Source: Streptomyces klenkii
Lineage (GTDB): Bacteria > Actinomycetota > Actinomycetes > Streptomycetales > Streptomycetaceae
DNA: 64,000 bases
Direction of reading: 5' to 3'
NCBI RefSeq assembly: GCF_003626645.1
Contig: NZ_RBAM01000008.1
Coordinates: forward strand, 186,001 to 250,000
Positions 8,124 through 15,324 of the stretch are shown in pieces (within the stretch, counting starts at the first letter, position 1; each line of letters begins with the position of its first letter). Position numbers and translations under genes: made by a program. The notes under the pieces are model-generated. The model was given only the letters and a program-made list of their open reading frames with translations. It did no database searches and had not been told where the DNA came from.

Positions 8124-8205
8124 CGCCCGTCGTCGCGCCAAGCGCAACGCCGGAGCCTCCCGGACTGCAGCCGGGGGATGCGCCGGCCAATCCCGAGCAG
8201 TCACC

Positions 8206-8280
8206 CGATCCGTGGGCCGCCGAGTCGTCCGCTCGGCACCGCGGCGCCCCAGGGCGCGGCGGTAACCGGCCCACGGATCG
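8206..8280. terminator. Long hairpin between the orphan unit and pdxH
   Basis: CGATCCGTGGGCCG (8206-8219) pairs perfectly with CGGCCCACGGATCG (8267-8280). Two smaller stems lie inside. It can end the orphan rightward transcript and the leftward pdxH transcript. Confidence 0.7.
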
Positions 8281-8283
8281 TCT

Positions 8284-8375
8284 GCTTTATCGCTTTATCG
8301 CTTTACGGGCGTCACGATCCATACGGGTCTTACGAGCCTTACGAGCCTTACGGGCCGTACAGGCCTTACGGGCTG
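8284..8375. repeat. 8-bp and 9-bp tandem arrays over the pdxH stop codon
   Basis: Six 9-bp units of TACGRGCCT type run 8322-8375 and cover the pdxH stop codon (8366-8368). Read on the pdxH strand most units contain TAAGG, so the stop codon is copied again and again. Next to it (8284-8306) are three units of GCTTTATC/GCTTTAC. Confidence 0.8.
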
Positions 8376-9058
8376 AGCCGCTCCACCCGCCAGCCCTCGC
8401 CGTCACCCTCGCTCACATACCGCAGCCGGTCGTGCAGCCTGTTCTCGCGCCCCTGCCAGAACTCCACGCTCTCCGCGGTCACGCGATAGCCGCCCCAGCC
8501 CGTCGGCACGGGCACCGGCTCCCCTTCCGGATAACGGGCGAGCAGCCGCTCGTACGCGGCGTCGATCTCCTCGCGCGAGGCCACGACGGCCGACTGGGCG
8601 CTCGCCCACGCGCCCAGCTGCGAGCCGCGCGGCCGCGAGTGGAAGTAGACGGCCGTCTCCGCCGGGTCCACGCGCTCGGCCGTGCCGGCGACGATGACCT
8701 GACGGCCGATCGGGTGCCAGGGGAAGAGCAGCGAGACGTACGGGTTGCGCGCGAGGTCGGCGGCCTTGCGGGAGCCGTAGTTGGTGTAGAAGACGAATCC
8801 GCGGTGGTCGTAACCCTTGAGCAGCACGGTCCGCGAGCTGGGCCGGCCGTCGGGATCGGCCGTGGAGACGACCATGGCGTTGGGCTCCCGCAGCCCCGCG
8901 GCGAACACCTCGGCGAACCAGATCGCGAACTGCTCGTACGGATCGGGGGCGAGCTCCGCTTCCGAGAGGCCCTCGGAGCGGTACTGCTCGCGCATGGCTG
9001 CGGCGTCCAGCGCACCGCCGTGGAACTCGGGGGCGGGGAACTCGTCGGCATGGGTCAC
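8366..9058 (-). CDS. pdxH: Pyridoxamine 5'-phosphate oxidase
   Basis: 230 residues, close to the normal 210-235. FMN-dependent oxidation of pyridoxamine/pyridoxine 5'-phosphate to pyridoxal 5'-phosphate. Motifs: SSRTVLLKGYDHRGFVFYTNYGSRK (FMN and substrate contacts), NPYVSLLFPWHPIGRQVIVAG, SRPRGSQLGAWASAQS, and the C-terminal signature VEFWQGRENRLHDRLRY. GTG start at 9058, followed by ACC CAT. The gene is divergent from citrate synthase. Its stop codon lies in a 9-bp tandem array. Confidence 0.95.
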   Translation of the reverse strand: MTHADEFPAPEFHGGALDAAAMREQYRSEGLSEAELAPDPYEQFAIWFAEVFAAGLREPNAMVVSTADPDGRPSSRTVLLKGYDHRGFVFYTNYGSRKAADLARNPYVSLLFPWHPIGRQVIVAGTAERVDPAETAVYFHSRPRGSQLGAWASAQSAVVASREEIDAAYERLLARYPEGEPVPVPTGWGGYRVTAESVEFWQGRENRLHDRLRYVSEGDGEGWRVERLSP

Positions 9059-9167
9059 GGGCCCATCCTGTCAGCAGGGGCTTCACCCGGCAGCAGATGA
9101 GCTTGCCCCCGGCCGGCCCTCCGTAATCCTCCCGCGCGCAAAACCCCCACTGTGCCGGACATCACCT

Positions 9168-9185
9168 TTCGCCGCATGTGGCGAA
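9168..9185. promoter_or_regulatory. Palindrome TTCGCC-6-GGCGAA upstream of citrate synthase
   Basis: Perfect 6-6-6 inverted repeat in the 400-bp divergent region between pdxH and the citrate synthase gene, about 270 bp before the latter. A regulator site is plausible. The rest of 9059-9457 shows no coding sequence. Confidence 0.35.
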
Positions 9186-9457
9186 CCCCCCAAAATCGCA
9201 GGGCGGGAAGCTGTGGTACCCGCACATCACCGGCTATCGTTTCCGGCCGGAATCCGGAACGAGCCCGCCCGTCAGGGGTCCGGGCGCGGAACCGGGTGAA
9301 GACCCGTCGCACGGGGCATGACCCGGTTGACCGATGAGGGACCCGCAAGGCCGTACGCAGCGACGCACGGACCGCGGACCGCACCAGGGACAGGCAGCAG
9401 CCGCGCCCGACCGGGCCTCGCGCCCCAGCTGTCGCACACGTCACGAGGAGCCGCCTG

Positions 9458-10576
9458 ATGTCCGACTTCGTACCCGGACTCGAAGGAGTCGTCGCGTTCG
9501 AGACGGAGATCGCCGAACCCGACAAGGAAGGCGGCGCTCTGCGCTACCGAGGCGTCGACATCGAGGACCTGGTCGGCCAGGTGTCCTTCGGCAACGTCTG
9601 GGGCCTGCTGGTCGACGGCTCGTTCAACCCCGGCCTGCCGCCCGCCGAGCCGTTCCCGATCCCCGTCCACTCGGGTGACATCCGCGTCGACGTCCAGTCC
9701 GCGCTCGCGATGCTGGCCCCCGTGTGGGGCCTCAAGCCCCTCCTCGACATCGACGAGGCCACCGCCCGCGACAACCTCGCCCGCGCCGCCGTCATGGCCC
9801 TCTCCTACGTCGCCCAGTCGGCGCGCGGGCAGGGCCTGCCGATGGTGCCGCAGCGCGAGATCGACAAGGCGGAGACCGTCGTCGAGCGCTTCATGAAGCG
9901 CTGGCGCGGCGAGCCCGACCCCAAGCACGTCAAGGCCGTCGACGCCTACTGGACGTCCGCCGCCGAGCACGGCATGAACGCCTCCACGTTCACGGCCCGC
10001 GTCATCGCCTCCACCGGCGCGGACGTGGCCGCGGCGCTGTCCGGCGCGGTCGGCGCCATGTCCGGCCCGCTGCACGGCGGCGCGCCGTCCCGCGTCCTCG
10101 GCATGATCGAGGAGATCGAGCGCACGGGCGACGCCGTGGCGTACGTCAAGCGCGCCCTGGACAACGGCGAGCGCCTCATGGGCTTCGGCCACCGCGTCTA
10201 CCGCGCCGAGGACCCGCGCGCCCGCGTCCTGCGCCGCACGGCCCGGGAGCTGGCCGCGCCGCGCTACGAGGTCGCCGAGGCCCTGGAGAAGGCGGCCCTG
10301 GAGGAGCTCCACAACCGCCGCCCGGACCGTGTCCTCGCCACGAACGTCGAGTTCTGGGCGGCCATCGTGCTGGACTTCGCCGAGGTCCCGGCGCACATGT
10401 TCACGTCGATGTTCACCTGCGCCCGCACGGCGGGCTGGAGCGCGCACATCCTGGAGCAGAAGCGCACGGGCCGCCTGGTCCGCCCGTCCGCGCGCTACGT
10501 GGGCCCGGGTACGCGCGACCCGCGCGAGATCGAGGGCTTCGCGGACATCACGGGGAAGACGGCGTCGGCGGCCTGA
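9458..10576 (+). CDS. Citrate synthase family protein (Asp to Glu at catalytic position)
   Basis: 372 residues, the size of type II citrate or methylcitrate synthases. It condenses acetyl-CoA (or propionyl-CoA) with oxaloacetate in the TCA or methylcitrate cycle. Visible: AEHGMNASTFTARVIASTGAD (first catalytic His region), GPLHGGAPSRV, GFGHRVYR with His245, and C-terminal RPSARYVGP Arg residues. The third catalytic residue, normally Asp in NVDFY, is Glu298 here (NVEFW, codon GAG at 10349-10351). In E. coli enzyme the equivalent change lowers activity, so this may be a second, specialised or slow synthase. It stands alone, with a terminator shared with the convergent tetR. Confidence 0.88.
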   Translation: MSDFVPGLEGVVAFETEIAEPDKEGGALRYRGVDIEDLVGQVSFGNVWGLLVDGSFNPGLPPAEPFPIPVHSGDIRVDVQSALAMLAPVWGLKPLLDIDEATARDNLARAAVMALSYVAQSARGQGLPMVPQREIDKAETVVERFMKRWRGEPDPKHVKAVDAYWTSAAEHGMNASTFTARVIASTGADVAAALSGAVGAMSGPLHGGAPSRVLGMIEEIERTGDAVAYVKRALDNGERLMGFGHRVYRAEDPRARVLRRTARELAAPRYEVAEALEKAALEELHNRRPDRVLATNVEFWAAIVLDFAEVPAHMFTSMFTCARTAGWSAHILEQKRTGRLVRPSARYVGPGTRDPREIEGFADITGKTASAA

Positions 10577-10582
10577 CCGCGG

Positions 10583-10611
10583 GGGCGGTTGCGCGGACGG
10601 CGCAACCGCCC
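10583..10611. terminator. Bidirectional terminator between citrate synthase and tetR
   Basis: GGGCGGTTGCGC pairs with GCGCAACCGCCC around a 5-base loop, directly after the citrate synthase stop and before the convergent tetR stop. Confidence 0.75.
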
Positions 10612-10615
10612 GCCC

Positions 10616-11215
10616 TCACAGCAGGTTGCTGAGGACCGCCGTCCAGTGCCGGACCACCCGCTCACGGCGGGCGGTGTCGTCCGTCAGGAGGTGGGCGAGG
10701 CCCAGGCCCCGGCACATGTCGAGGAAGCCCTGGACGGTTTCGCGGACGCCGGGGCGGCGTTCGTCGGCGCCGAGGAGCTCCACGGCCATGCGGTGGACCT
10801 CGCGGCCGACGCGCGCCTCCAGTTCGGTGACCGGGGTGCGCAGCGCGTCGTCGTCGGAGGCGGCGACCCACAGGTGCAGGGCGGCGCGGAACAGCGGTCC
10901 CGTGCACAGGTCCACGAGCTGGCCGACGGCCATGTGCGTACGGGCCGGGCCGGTGATCAGCTGCACCTGGGGCAGCAGGCCCCGTACGGCCGCGGACCGC
11001 TGTTCGGCGACGTACTCGACGGCGGCGGTGAAGAGCTCCTCGCGGGTGCGGAAGTGGTGCTGGGCGGCCCCGCGCGAGACGCCGGCGCGCTCGGCGACGA
11101 CGGAAACCGTCGACCCGCCCCAGCCGCGCTCGGCGAGGCAGGCGACCGCCGCCTCCAGGAGCCGCTGCCGCGTGGCGCGGCTGCGGTCCTGCTTGGGGAG
11201 GCTCAGCGGGCCCAT
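10616..11215 (-). CDS. TetR-family regulator, last gene of the carboxylase operon
   Basis: 199 residues. N-terminal helix-turn-helix RLLEAAVACLAERGWGGSTVSVVAERAGVSRGAAQHHF is canonical; the C-terminal ligand domain is of the acyl-CoA/hydrophobic ligand type in many operons like this. Its start (11215) overlaps the end of the enoyl-CoA hydratase gene by 13 bp, so both are translated from one message. It likely controls the operon through the palindrome CAAGCgtGCTTG at 18840-18851 in front of the first gene, with an acyl-CoA intermediate as inducer (inference). Confidence 0.9.
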   Translation of the reverse strand: MGPLSLPKQDRSRATRQRLLEAAVACLAERGWGGSTVSVVAERAGVSRGAAQHHFRTREELFTAAVEYVAEQRSAAVRGLLPQVQLITGPARTHMAVGQLVDLCTGPLFRAALHLWVAASDDDALRTPVTELEARVGREVHRMAVELLGADERRPGVRETVQGFLDMCRGLGLAHLLTDDTARRERVVRHWTAVLSNLL

Positions 11216-11931
11216 ACCGGCTCCCTGCGCTCCAGAAAGGCGGTCATGCCCTCGCGGGCCTCGGGAGAGGTGAAGAGGCGGGCGGACAGGGCGGTGAGCG
11301 CCTCCGCGTCACGCTCGAAGGCGCGCCGCACATCAGCCGTGGCCAGGGCCTTCGACTCGGCGAGCCCCTGCGGCGAGCCGCGCCGCAGCCCGTCCACGAT
11401 GGCCCCCAGCGCGTCCTCCCCCGCGGTGACGAGCCCGATCCGTACGGCTTCGGCCGCCCCGAACCGCTCGCCGGTCAGGTAGTAGCGGGCGACCGCACGG
11501 GCGTCGAGGCGCGGCAGCAGCGGCAGGGATATCACCGCGGGCGCGAGCCCGATCCGGGCCTCGGTGAAGGCGAACGTGGCGCCCTCCCCCGCCACGGAGA
11601 TGTCACAGGCGCCCAGCAGCCCCAGGCCGCCGGCGCGCGCGTGACCGTTCACCCAGGCGACCACCGGCTTCGGCAGCTCGACGACGGTGCGCATAAGCCG
11701 TACGAGGGCCTGCGGCCCGTCGGCGCCCGCCTCGGTCAAGTCGGCGCCGGAGCAGAAGGTGTTGCCGGTATGGGCCAGCAGCACGGCGCGCACCCCCGCG
11801 TCCTCCCCGGCCTCCACCAGCCCTTCCACCAGCTCGGAGACCAACCGTGCCGACAGGGCGTTGCGATTGTGCGGGGAGTCCAGGGTCAGGGTGGTGATGC
11901 CGTGCTCGGAGGAGCGGCGGACGAACGTCAC
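11203..11931 (-). CDS. Enoyl-CoA hydratase/isomerase (crotonase) family protein
   Basis: 242 residues. Oxyanion-hole segments NTFCSGADL and NGHARAGGLGLLGACD and the EARIGLAPAVI segment mark a crotonase. By operon context it hydrates the product of the carboxylase (methylglutaconyl-CoA or isohexenylglutaconyl-CoA hydratase, LiuC/AtuE type). It is 15 bp downstream of the acyl-CoA dehydrogenase and overlaps tetR. Which of the two substrates is used cannot be read from sequence. Confidence 0.88.
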   Translation of the reverse strand: MTFVRRSSEHGITTLTLDSPHNRNALSARLVSELVEGLVEAGEDAGVRAVLLAHTGNTFCSGADLTEAGADGPQALVRLMRTVVELPKPVVAWVNGHARAGGLGLLGACDISVAGEGATFAFTEARIGLAPAVISLPLLPRLDARAVARYYLTGERFGAAEAVRIGLVTAGEDALGAIVDGLRRGSPQGLAESKALATADVRRAFERDAEALTALSARLFTSPEAREGMTAFLERREPVWAR

Positions 11932-11946
11932 AGGAAGCCACCTTTC

Positions 11947-13104
11947 TCAGTACGACTTGGGGAGGCCCAGCGTCGTGTGCGACACGTAGTTGAGGATCAT
12001 CTCCCGGCTGACCGGGGCGATCCGCGTCACGCGCACCGCGGTGAGCAGGGAGGCCAGCCCGTACTCACTCGCGAGGCCGTTGCCGCCGAGGGTGTGCACG
12101 GCTTGGTCGACGGTGCGGACGGCGGCGTCGGCGGCGGCGTACTTGGCCATGTTGGCCGCTTCTCCCGCCCCCATGTCGTCGCCCGCATCGTAGAGATGAG
12201 CCGCCTTGAGCATCATCAGCCGGGCGAGCTCGATCTCGATGTGGGACTGGGCCAGGGGGTGCGCGACGGCCTGGTGGGCGCCGATGGGCTCGCGCCAGAC
12301 GGTGCGGGTACGGGCGTAGTCGACAGCGCGGGCGAGGGCGTAGCGGGCCATGCCGAGGGCGAAGGCGGCGGTCATGATGCGCTCGGGGTTGAGACCGGCG
12401 AAGAGCTGGAGGAGCCCGGCGTCTTCGTCGCCGACGAGGGCGTCGCCGGCCAGCCGCACATTCTCAAAGACAAGCTCGAACTGCTTCTCAGGGGCGGCGA
12501 GTTCCATGGGAATGGGACTCTTCAGAAAACCAGGCGCCTCCCTCTCCACGATGAACAAACAGGGCTTGAGCTTCCCGGTGGCCCTGTCCTCCGTCCGCCC
12601 CACGATCAACGTCGCGTCCGCGACGTCGACCCCCGAGATGAAGACCTTGCGGCCGTTGAGCACCCACCCGTCGCCCTCGCGCCGGGCAGTGGTCGTAATG
12701 CGGTGGGAATTGGAGCCGGCTTCGGGCTCGGTGATGCCGAAGGCCATCCGGAGCGTTCCGGCAGCCAGTCCCGGCAGCCACCGCTGTTTCTGTGCGTCGG
12801 TGCCGAAGCGGGCGATCACGGTGCCGCAGATGGCGGGTGAGACGACCATCATCAGCAGGGGGCAGCCCGCGGCGCCGAGCTCTTCCAGGACGATGGCGAG
12901 CTCGGTCATGCCGCGGCCGCCGCCCCCGTACTCCTCGGGGAGGTTCACGCCCAGATAGCCGAGCTTGCCGGCTTCGGCCCAGAGCTCGTCGGGGTGCCGG
13001 CCGTCGCGGACGGCTTCGGTGACGTAGGCGCGCCCGTAGCGCTTGCCGAGCGCGGCGACGGCGGTGCGCAGGTCGCGGTGTTCCTGGGATTCGATGAGGC
13101 TCAT
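11947..13104 (-). CDS. Acyl-CoA dehydrogenase
   Basis: 385 residues with all three acyl-CoA dehydrogenase domains. The signature FGITEPEAGSNS is in the middle domain. The Glu in GLNPERIMTAAFALGMARYAL sits where isovaleryl-CoA and long-chain enzymes carry their catalytic base, which suits branched acyl-CoA substrates such as isovaleryl- or citronellyl-CoA. FAD-dependent alpha,beta-dehydrogenation. The ATG at 13104 overlaps the stop of the biotin carboxylase gene (ATGA), so translation is coupled. Longer upstream frame is an artefact. Confidence 0.9.
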   Translation of the reverse strand: MSLIESQEHRDLRTAVAALGKRYGRAYVTEAVRDGRHPDELWAEAGKLGYLGVNLPEEYGGGGRGMTELAIVLEELGAAGCPLLMMVVSPAICGTVIARFGTDAQKQRWLPGLAAGTLRMAFGITEPEAGSNSHRITTTARREGDGWVLNGRKVFISGVDVADATLIVGRTEDRATGKLKPCLFIVEREAPGFLKSPIPMELAAPEKQFELVFENVRLAGDALVGDEDAGLLQLFAGLNPERIMTAAFALGMARYALARAVDYARTRTVWREPIGAHQAVAHPLAQSHIEIELARLMMLKAAHLYDAGDDMGAGEAANMAKYAAADAAVRTVDQAVHTLGGNGLASEYGLASLLTAVRVTRIAPVSREMILNYVSHTTLGLPKSY

Positions 13105-15224
13105 GGCGTCGGCTCCTCGGTGACGACGGCGAGCAGGGACCCGACCTCGACCCGGTGGCCGGGGACGGCGTGCAGGGCGGTGAGCGTGCCGGTGGCCGGC
13201 GAGACGACGCGGTGCTCCATCTTCATGGCCTCCAGCCACAGCAGGGCCTGTCCGGCCTTGACCGGGCAACCCTCGGCAACCCCGTCCGCGAGGCGGACGA
13301 CGGTGCCGGGCATGGGGGCCAGGAGGGAGCCGGGTGCGGCGGGCGCGGCCGTGGGGTCGGGGAAGCGGGGCAGGGGGATGAAGGCGTACGAGCCGGACGG
13401 AGCATCCACATGAATGCGGTCGTCATAGGCGGACACGTCGTACCGGACACGAAGCCCACCCACCTCCAGCACCACGTGATCGCGGGACGCCTCCAGAAGG
13501 CGGACCCCGCCTTCGACCTCCAGGCCGTGCCGGGTGAGGCGGTACCGCACGGTGTACGCCTCGCCGTCCGGTACGGAGCGGTAGCGCTTCTCCTGCGGCT
13601 GAGAGGGAAGGTTGCGCCAGCCGCCGAAACGCGAGCGCCCCTGGGCGTCCGCAATCGCGGCGGCGAGGGCCGCGATTGCGGAGCTCTCACGGCGCGGCGC
13701 AGTCAACTCAGCCAAGTAACTGCCATAAAAGGCTGTATTCATGCGCCCAGCGGCGAACTCCTCATGCCGAAGCGACCGTACGAGGAGATCGCAGTTGGTC
13801 ACCGGCCCGTGAATGCGGGCACGCTCCAGCGTGCGGGCCAGCAGGCGGATGGCCTCCGGCCGGGTGGGGGCCCAGGCGATCACCTTTGCGAGGAGGGGGT
13901 CGTAGTGAGAGGTGACGGTGTCACCAGGCCCGAACCCCGTATCCACACGGACGTATCCCGCGCCTTCGGCGCGGGTTTCCGCCCACCCGCCCGCCCGTTG
14001 AGGGAGCACGTGCTGACGTGCGTGGTGAGCGGCGGTCGGCCGGCTGATGCGCGAGGTGACGGGGGCGCAGGGGTGGGGGTCCGGGGCGCTGACGTGTATT
14101 TGCGGGCCCGATGCGGGAGGGGGCGCCGCATACGTCAGGGGTTCGGGCCCGTAAATATACGGCCCCGGACCCCCGCCCCGGAGCCCCCGGCACCGCACCC
14201 CCACCGACAGCTCCCGCACCACCCCCACCTGCGGCCGCCATCCCGCCCCCGGATCCTCCGCGTACAGCCGGGCCTCCACGGCGTGGCCGGACGCCATGGG
14301 CGGCCCCGCGCCCAGCGCCGCCCCCTCCGCCACCCGGATCTGGAGCGCAACGAGATCCAGCCCGTACACCGCCTCCGTCACCGGATGCTCCACCTGGAGC
14401 CTCGTGTTCACCTCCAGGAAGAAGGGCCGCCCCTCCGGCGTCACAAGGAACTCCACCGTCCCCGCCCCCACGTACCCGATCGCCCGCGCCGCGGCCACCG
14501 CGGCCCGGGTCAGCTCCTCCGCAAGCTCCGGGCCGAGGCCGGGCGCGGGCGCCTCCTCGATCACCTTCTGGTGCCGCCGCTGCAACGAGCAGTCCCGCGT
14601 CCCGAGCGCCCACACCGTGCCGTGCGCATCGGCGAGGATCTGCACCTCCACGTGCCGCCCGCCCTCCACGTACGGCTCGACGAAGACCTCGTCGTCCCCG
14701 AAGGCGGCCATGGCCTCGGCCCGCGCGGAGGCGACCTCGGCGTCGAGCAGGGCGAGGTCACGGACGACCCGCATCCCCCGCCCCCCACCCCCCGCGGCGG
14801 CCTTCACGAGAAGCGGCGGCTCCCCCGCCACCAGCACCGGAACCCCCGCCTCCGACATGATCCGCTTGGCGCGCGTCTTCGAGGCCATGGCCTCGATCAC
14901 CGCGGGCGGCGGCCCGATCCACACCAGCCCCGCCTCGCCGACGGCCCGCGCGAACGCCGCGCTCTCGGAGAGGAACCCGTACCCCGGGTGGACGGCGTCC
15001 GCGCCCGCGGCGAGCGCGGCCCGCACCACGGCGTCCCCGCGCAAGTACGTGTCCGCGGCGGCCGCACCGGGCAGCCGCACGGCAACATCCGCTTGCCGTA
15101 CGTGCAGCGCGCCGGCATCGGCATCCGAATAGACGGCCGCAGAAGCGATCCCCAGCTCCCGGCACGTACGGAACACGCGGCAAGCAATCTCACCCCGGTT
15201 GGCGACAAGCACCGACCCGATCAT
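13101..15224 (-). CDS. Biotin carboxylase/BCCP subunit of an acyl-CoA carboxylase, carrying an in-frame insert
   Basis: 707 residues from ATG 15224 (GGGGGTGG upstream). Biotin carboxylase domain with VLVANRGEIACRVFR, HPGYGFLSE, ATP loop KAAAGGGGRGMR, FLEVNTRLQVEHPVTE; C-terminal biotin domain with the biotin lysine in EAMKMEH. It carboxylates biotin with ATP and bicarbonate, then the partner at 15313 transfers it to methylcrotonyl-, geranyl- or a similar acyl-CoA. Odd: between VGVVRELSV (residue about 345) and GYVRVDTGFG (about 423) lie many residues with no counterpart in the family (GPYIYGPEP, GPQIHVSAPDPHP). They are encoded by the repeat element at 14053-14190 plus flanking DNA. The frame stays open, so a functional enzyme is possible but not certain. 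Confidence 0.9.
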   Translation of the reverse strand: MIGSVLVANRGEIACRVFRTCRELGIASAAVYSDADAGALHVRQADVAVRLPGAAAADTYLRGDAVVRAALAAGADAVHPGYGFLSESAAFARAVGEAGLVWIGPPPAVIEAMASKTRAKRIMSEAGVPVLVAGEPPLLVKAAAGGGGRGMRVVRDLALLDAEVASARAEAMAAFGDDEVFVEPYVEGGRHVEVQILADAHGTVWALGTRDCSLQRRHQKVIEEAPAPGLGPELAEELTRAAVAAARAIGYVGAGTVEFLVTPEGRPFFLEVNTRLQVEHPVTEAVYGLDLVALQIRVAEGAALGAGPPMASGHAVEARLYAEDPGAGWRPQVGVVRELSVGVRCRGLRGGGPGPYIYGPEPLTYAAPPPASGPQIHVSAPDPHPCAPVTSRISRPTAAHHARQHVLPQRAGGWAETRAEGAGYVRVDTGFGPGDTVTSHYDPLLAKVIAWAPTRPEAIRLLARTLERARIHGPVTNCDLLVRSLRHEEFAAGRMNTAFYGSYLAELTAPRRESSAIAALAAAIADAQGRSRFGGWRNLPSQPQEKRYRSVPDGEAYTVRYRLTRHGLEVEGGVRLLEASRDHVVLEVGGLRVRYDVSAYDDRIHVDAPSGSYAFIPLPRFPDPTAAPAAPGSLLAPMPGTVVRLADGVAEGCPVKAGQALLWLEAMKMEHRVVSPATGTLTALHAVPGHRVEVGSLLAVVTEEPTP
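13957..13975. repeat. Small hairpin beside the insert in the carboxylase gene
   Basis: CCCGCGCC-TTC-GGCGCGGG, inside the coding region at the downstream edge of the inserted segment. It may mark the limit of the insertion event. Confidence 0.4.
14053..14190 (+). repeat. Palindromic MITE-like element, copy C, inside the biotin carboxylase gene
   Basis: Core hairpin 14070-14179. The left arm begins GGGGTGGGGGTCCGGGGC and contains GTGTATTTGCGGGCCC; the right arm contains GGGCCCGTAAATATACGG and ends GGACCCCCGCCCC. The same arms occur at 57371-57477 and, inverted, at 53764-53870. Arm sequences are nearly identical between copies; the about 35-base loops differ. The element lies in frame within the gene and is read on the minus strand as GLRGGGPGPYIYGPEP...GPQIHVSAPDPHPCAP. 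It is shorter than the intergenic copies, or its flanks have diverged. Confidence 0.85.
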
Positions 15225-15239
15225 CAACCCACCCCCGAA

Positions 15240-15324
15240 GACCGTCACACCCGAACGACCGTCACACCCAGAAGCCCGTAACTCTCAGAAGCCCGTCGCA
15301 CCGAGAAGCCCGTCACATCCGGAA
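15240..15324. repeat. Five 17-bp tandem units at the stop of the carboxyltransferase gene
   Basis: Units such as GACCGTCACACCCGAAC, GACCGTCACACCCAGAA, GCCCGTAACTCTCAGAA, GCCCGTCGCACCGAGAA and GCCCGTCACATCCGGAA follow each other exactly. The last one contains the stop codon (15313-15315) of the carboxyltransferase gene. The array fills the whole gap to the carboxylase gene start region. Confidence 0.85.

Noticed and set aside
8085..8280. Orphan unit as a cobalamin, SAM or c-di-AMP riboswitch
   Set aside because: No consensus core of these classes could be matched by eye, and no regulated gene follows on the strand.
13101..15224. Biotin carboxylase gene considered as a pseudogene
   Set aside because: The frame is intact from start to stop, the biotin lysine and ATP-binding motifs are present and both overlaps with neighbours are kept. 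Loss of function by the insert remains possible but is not shown.
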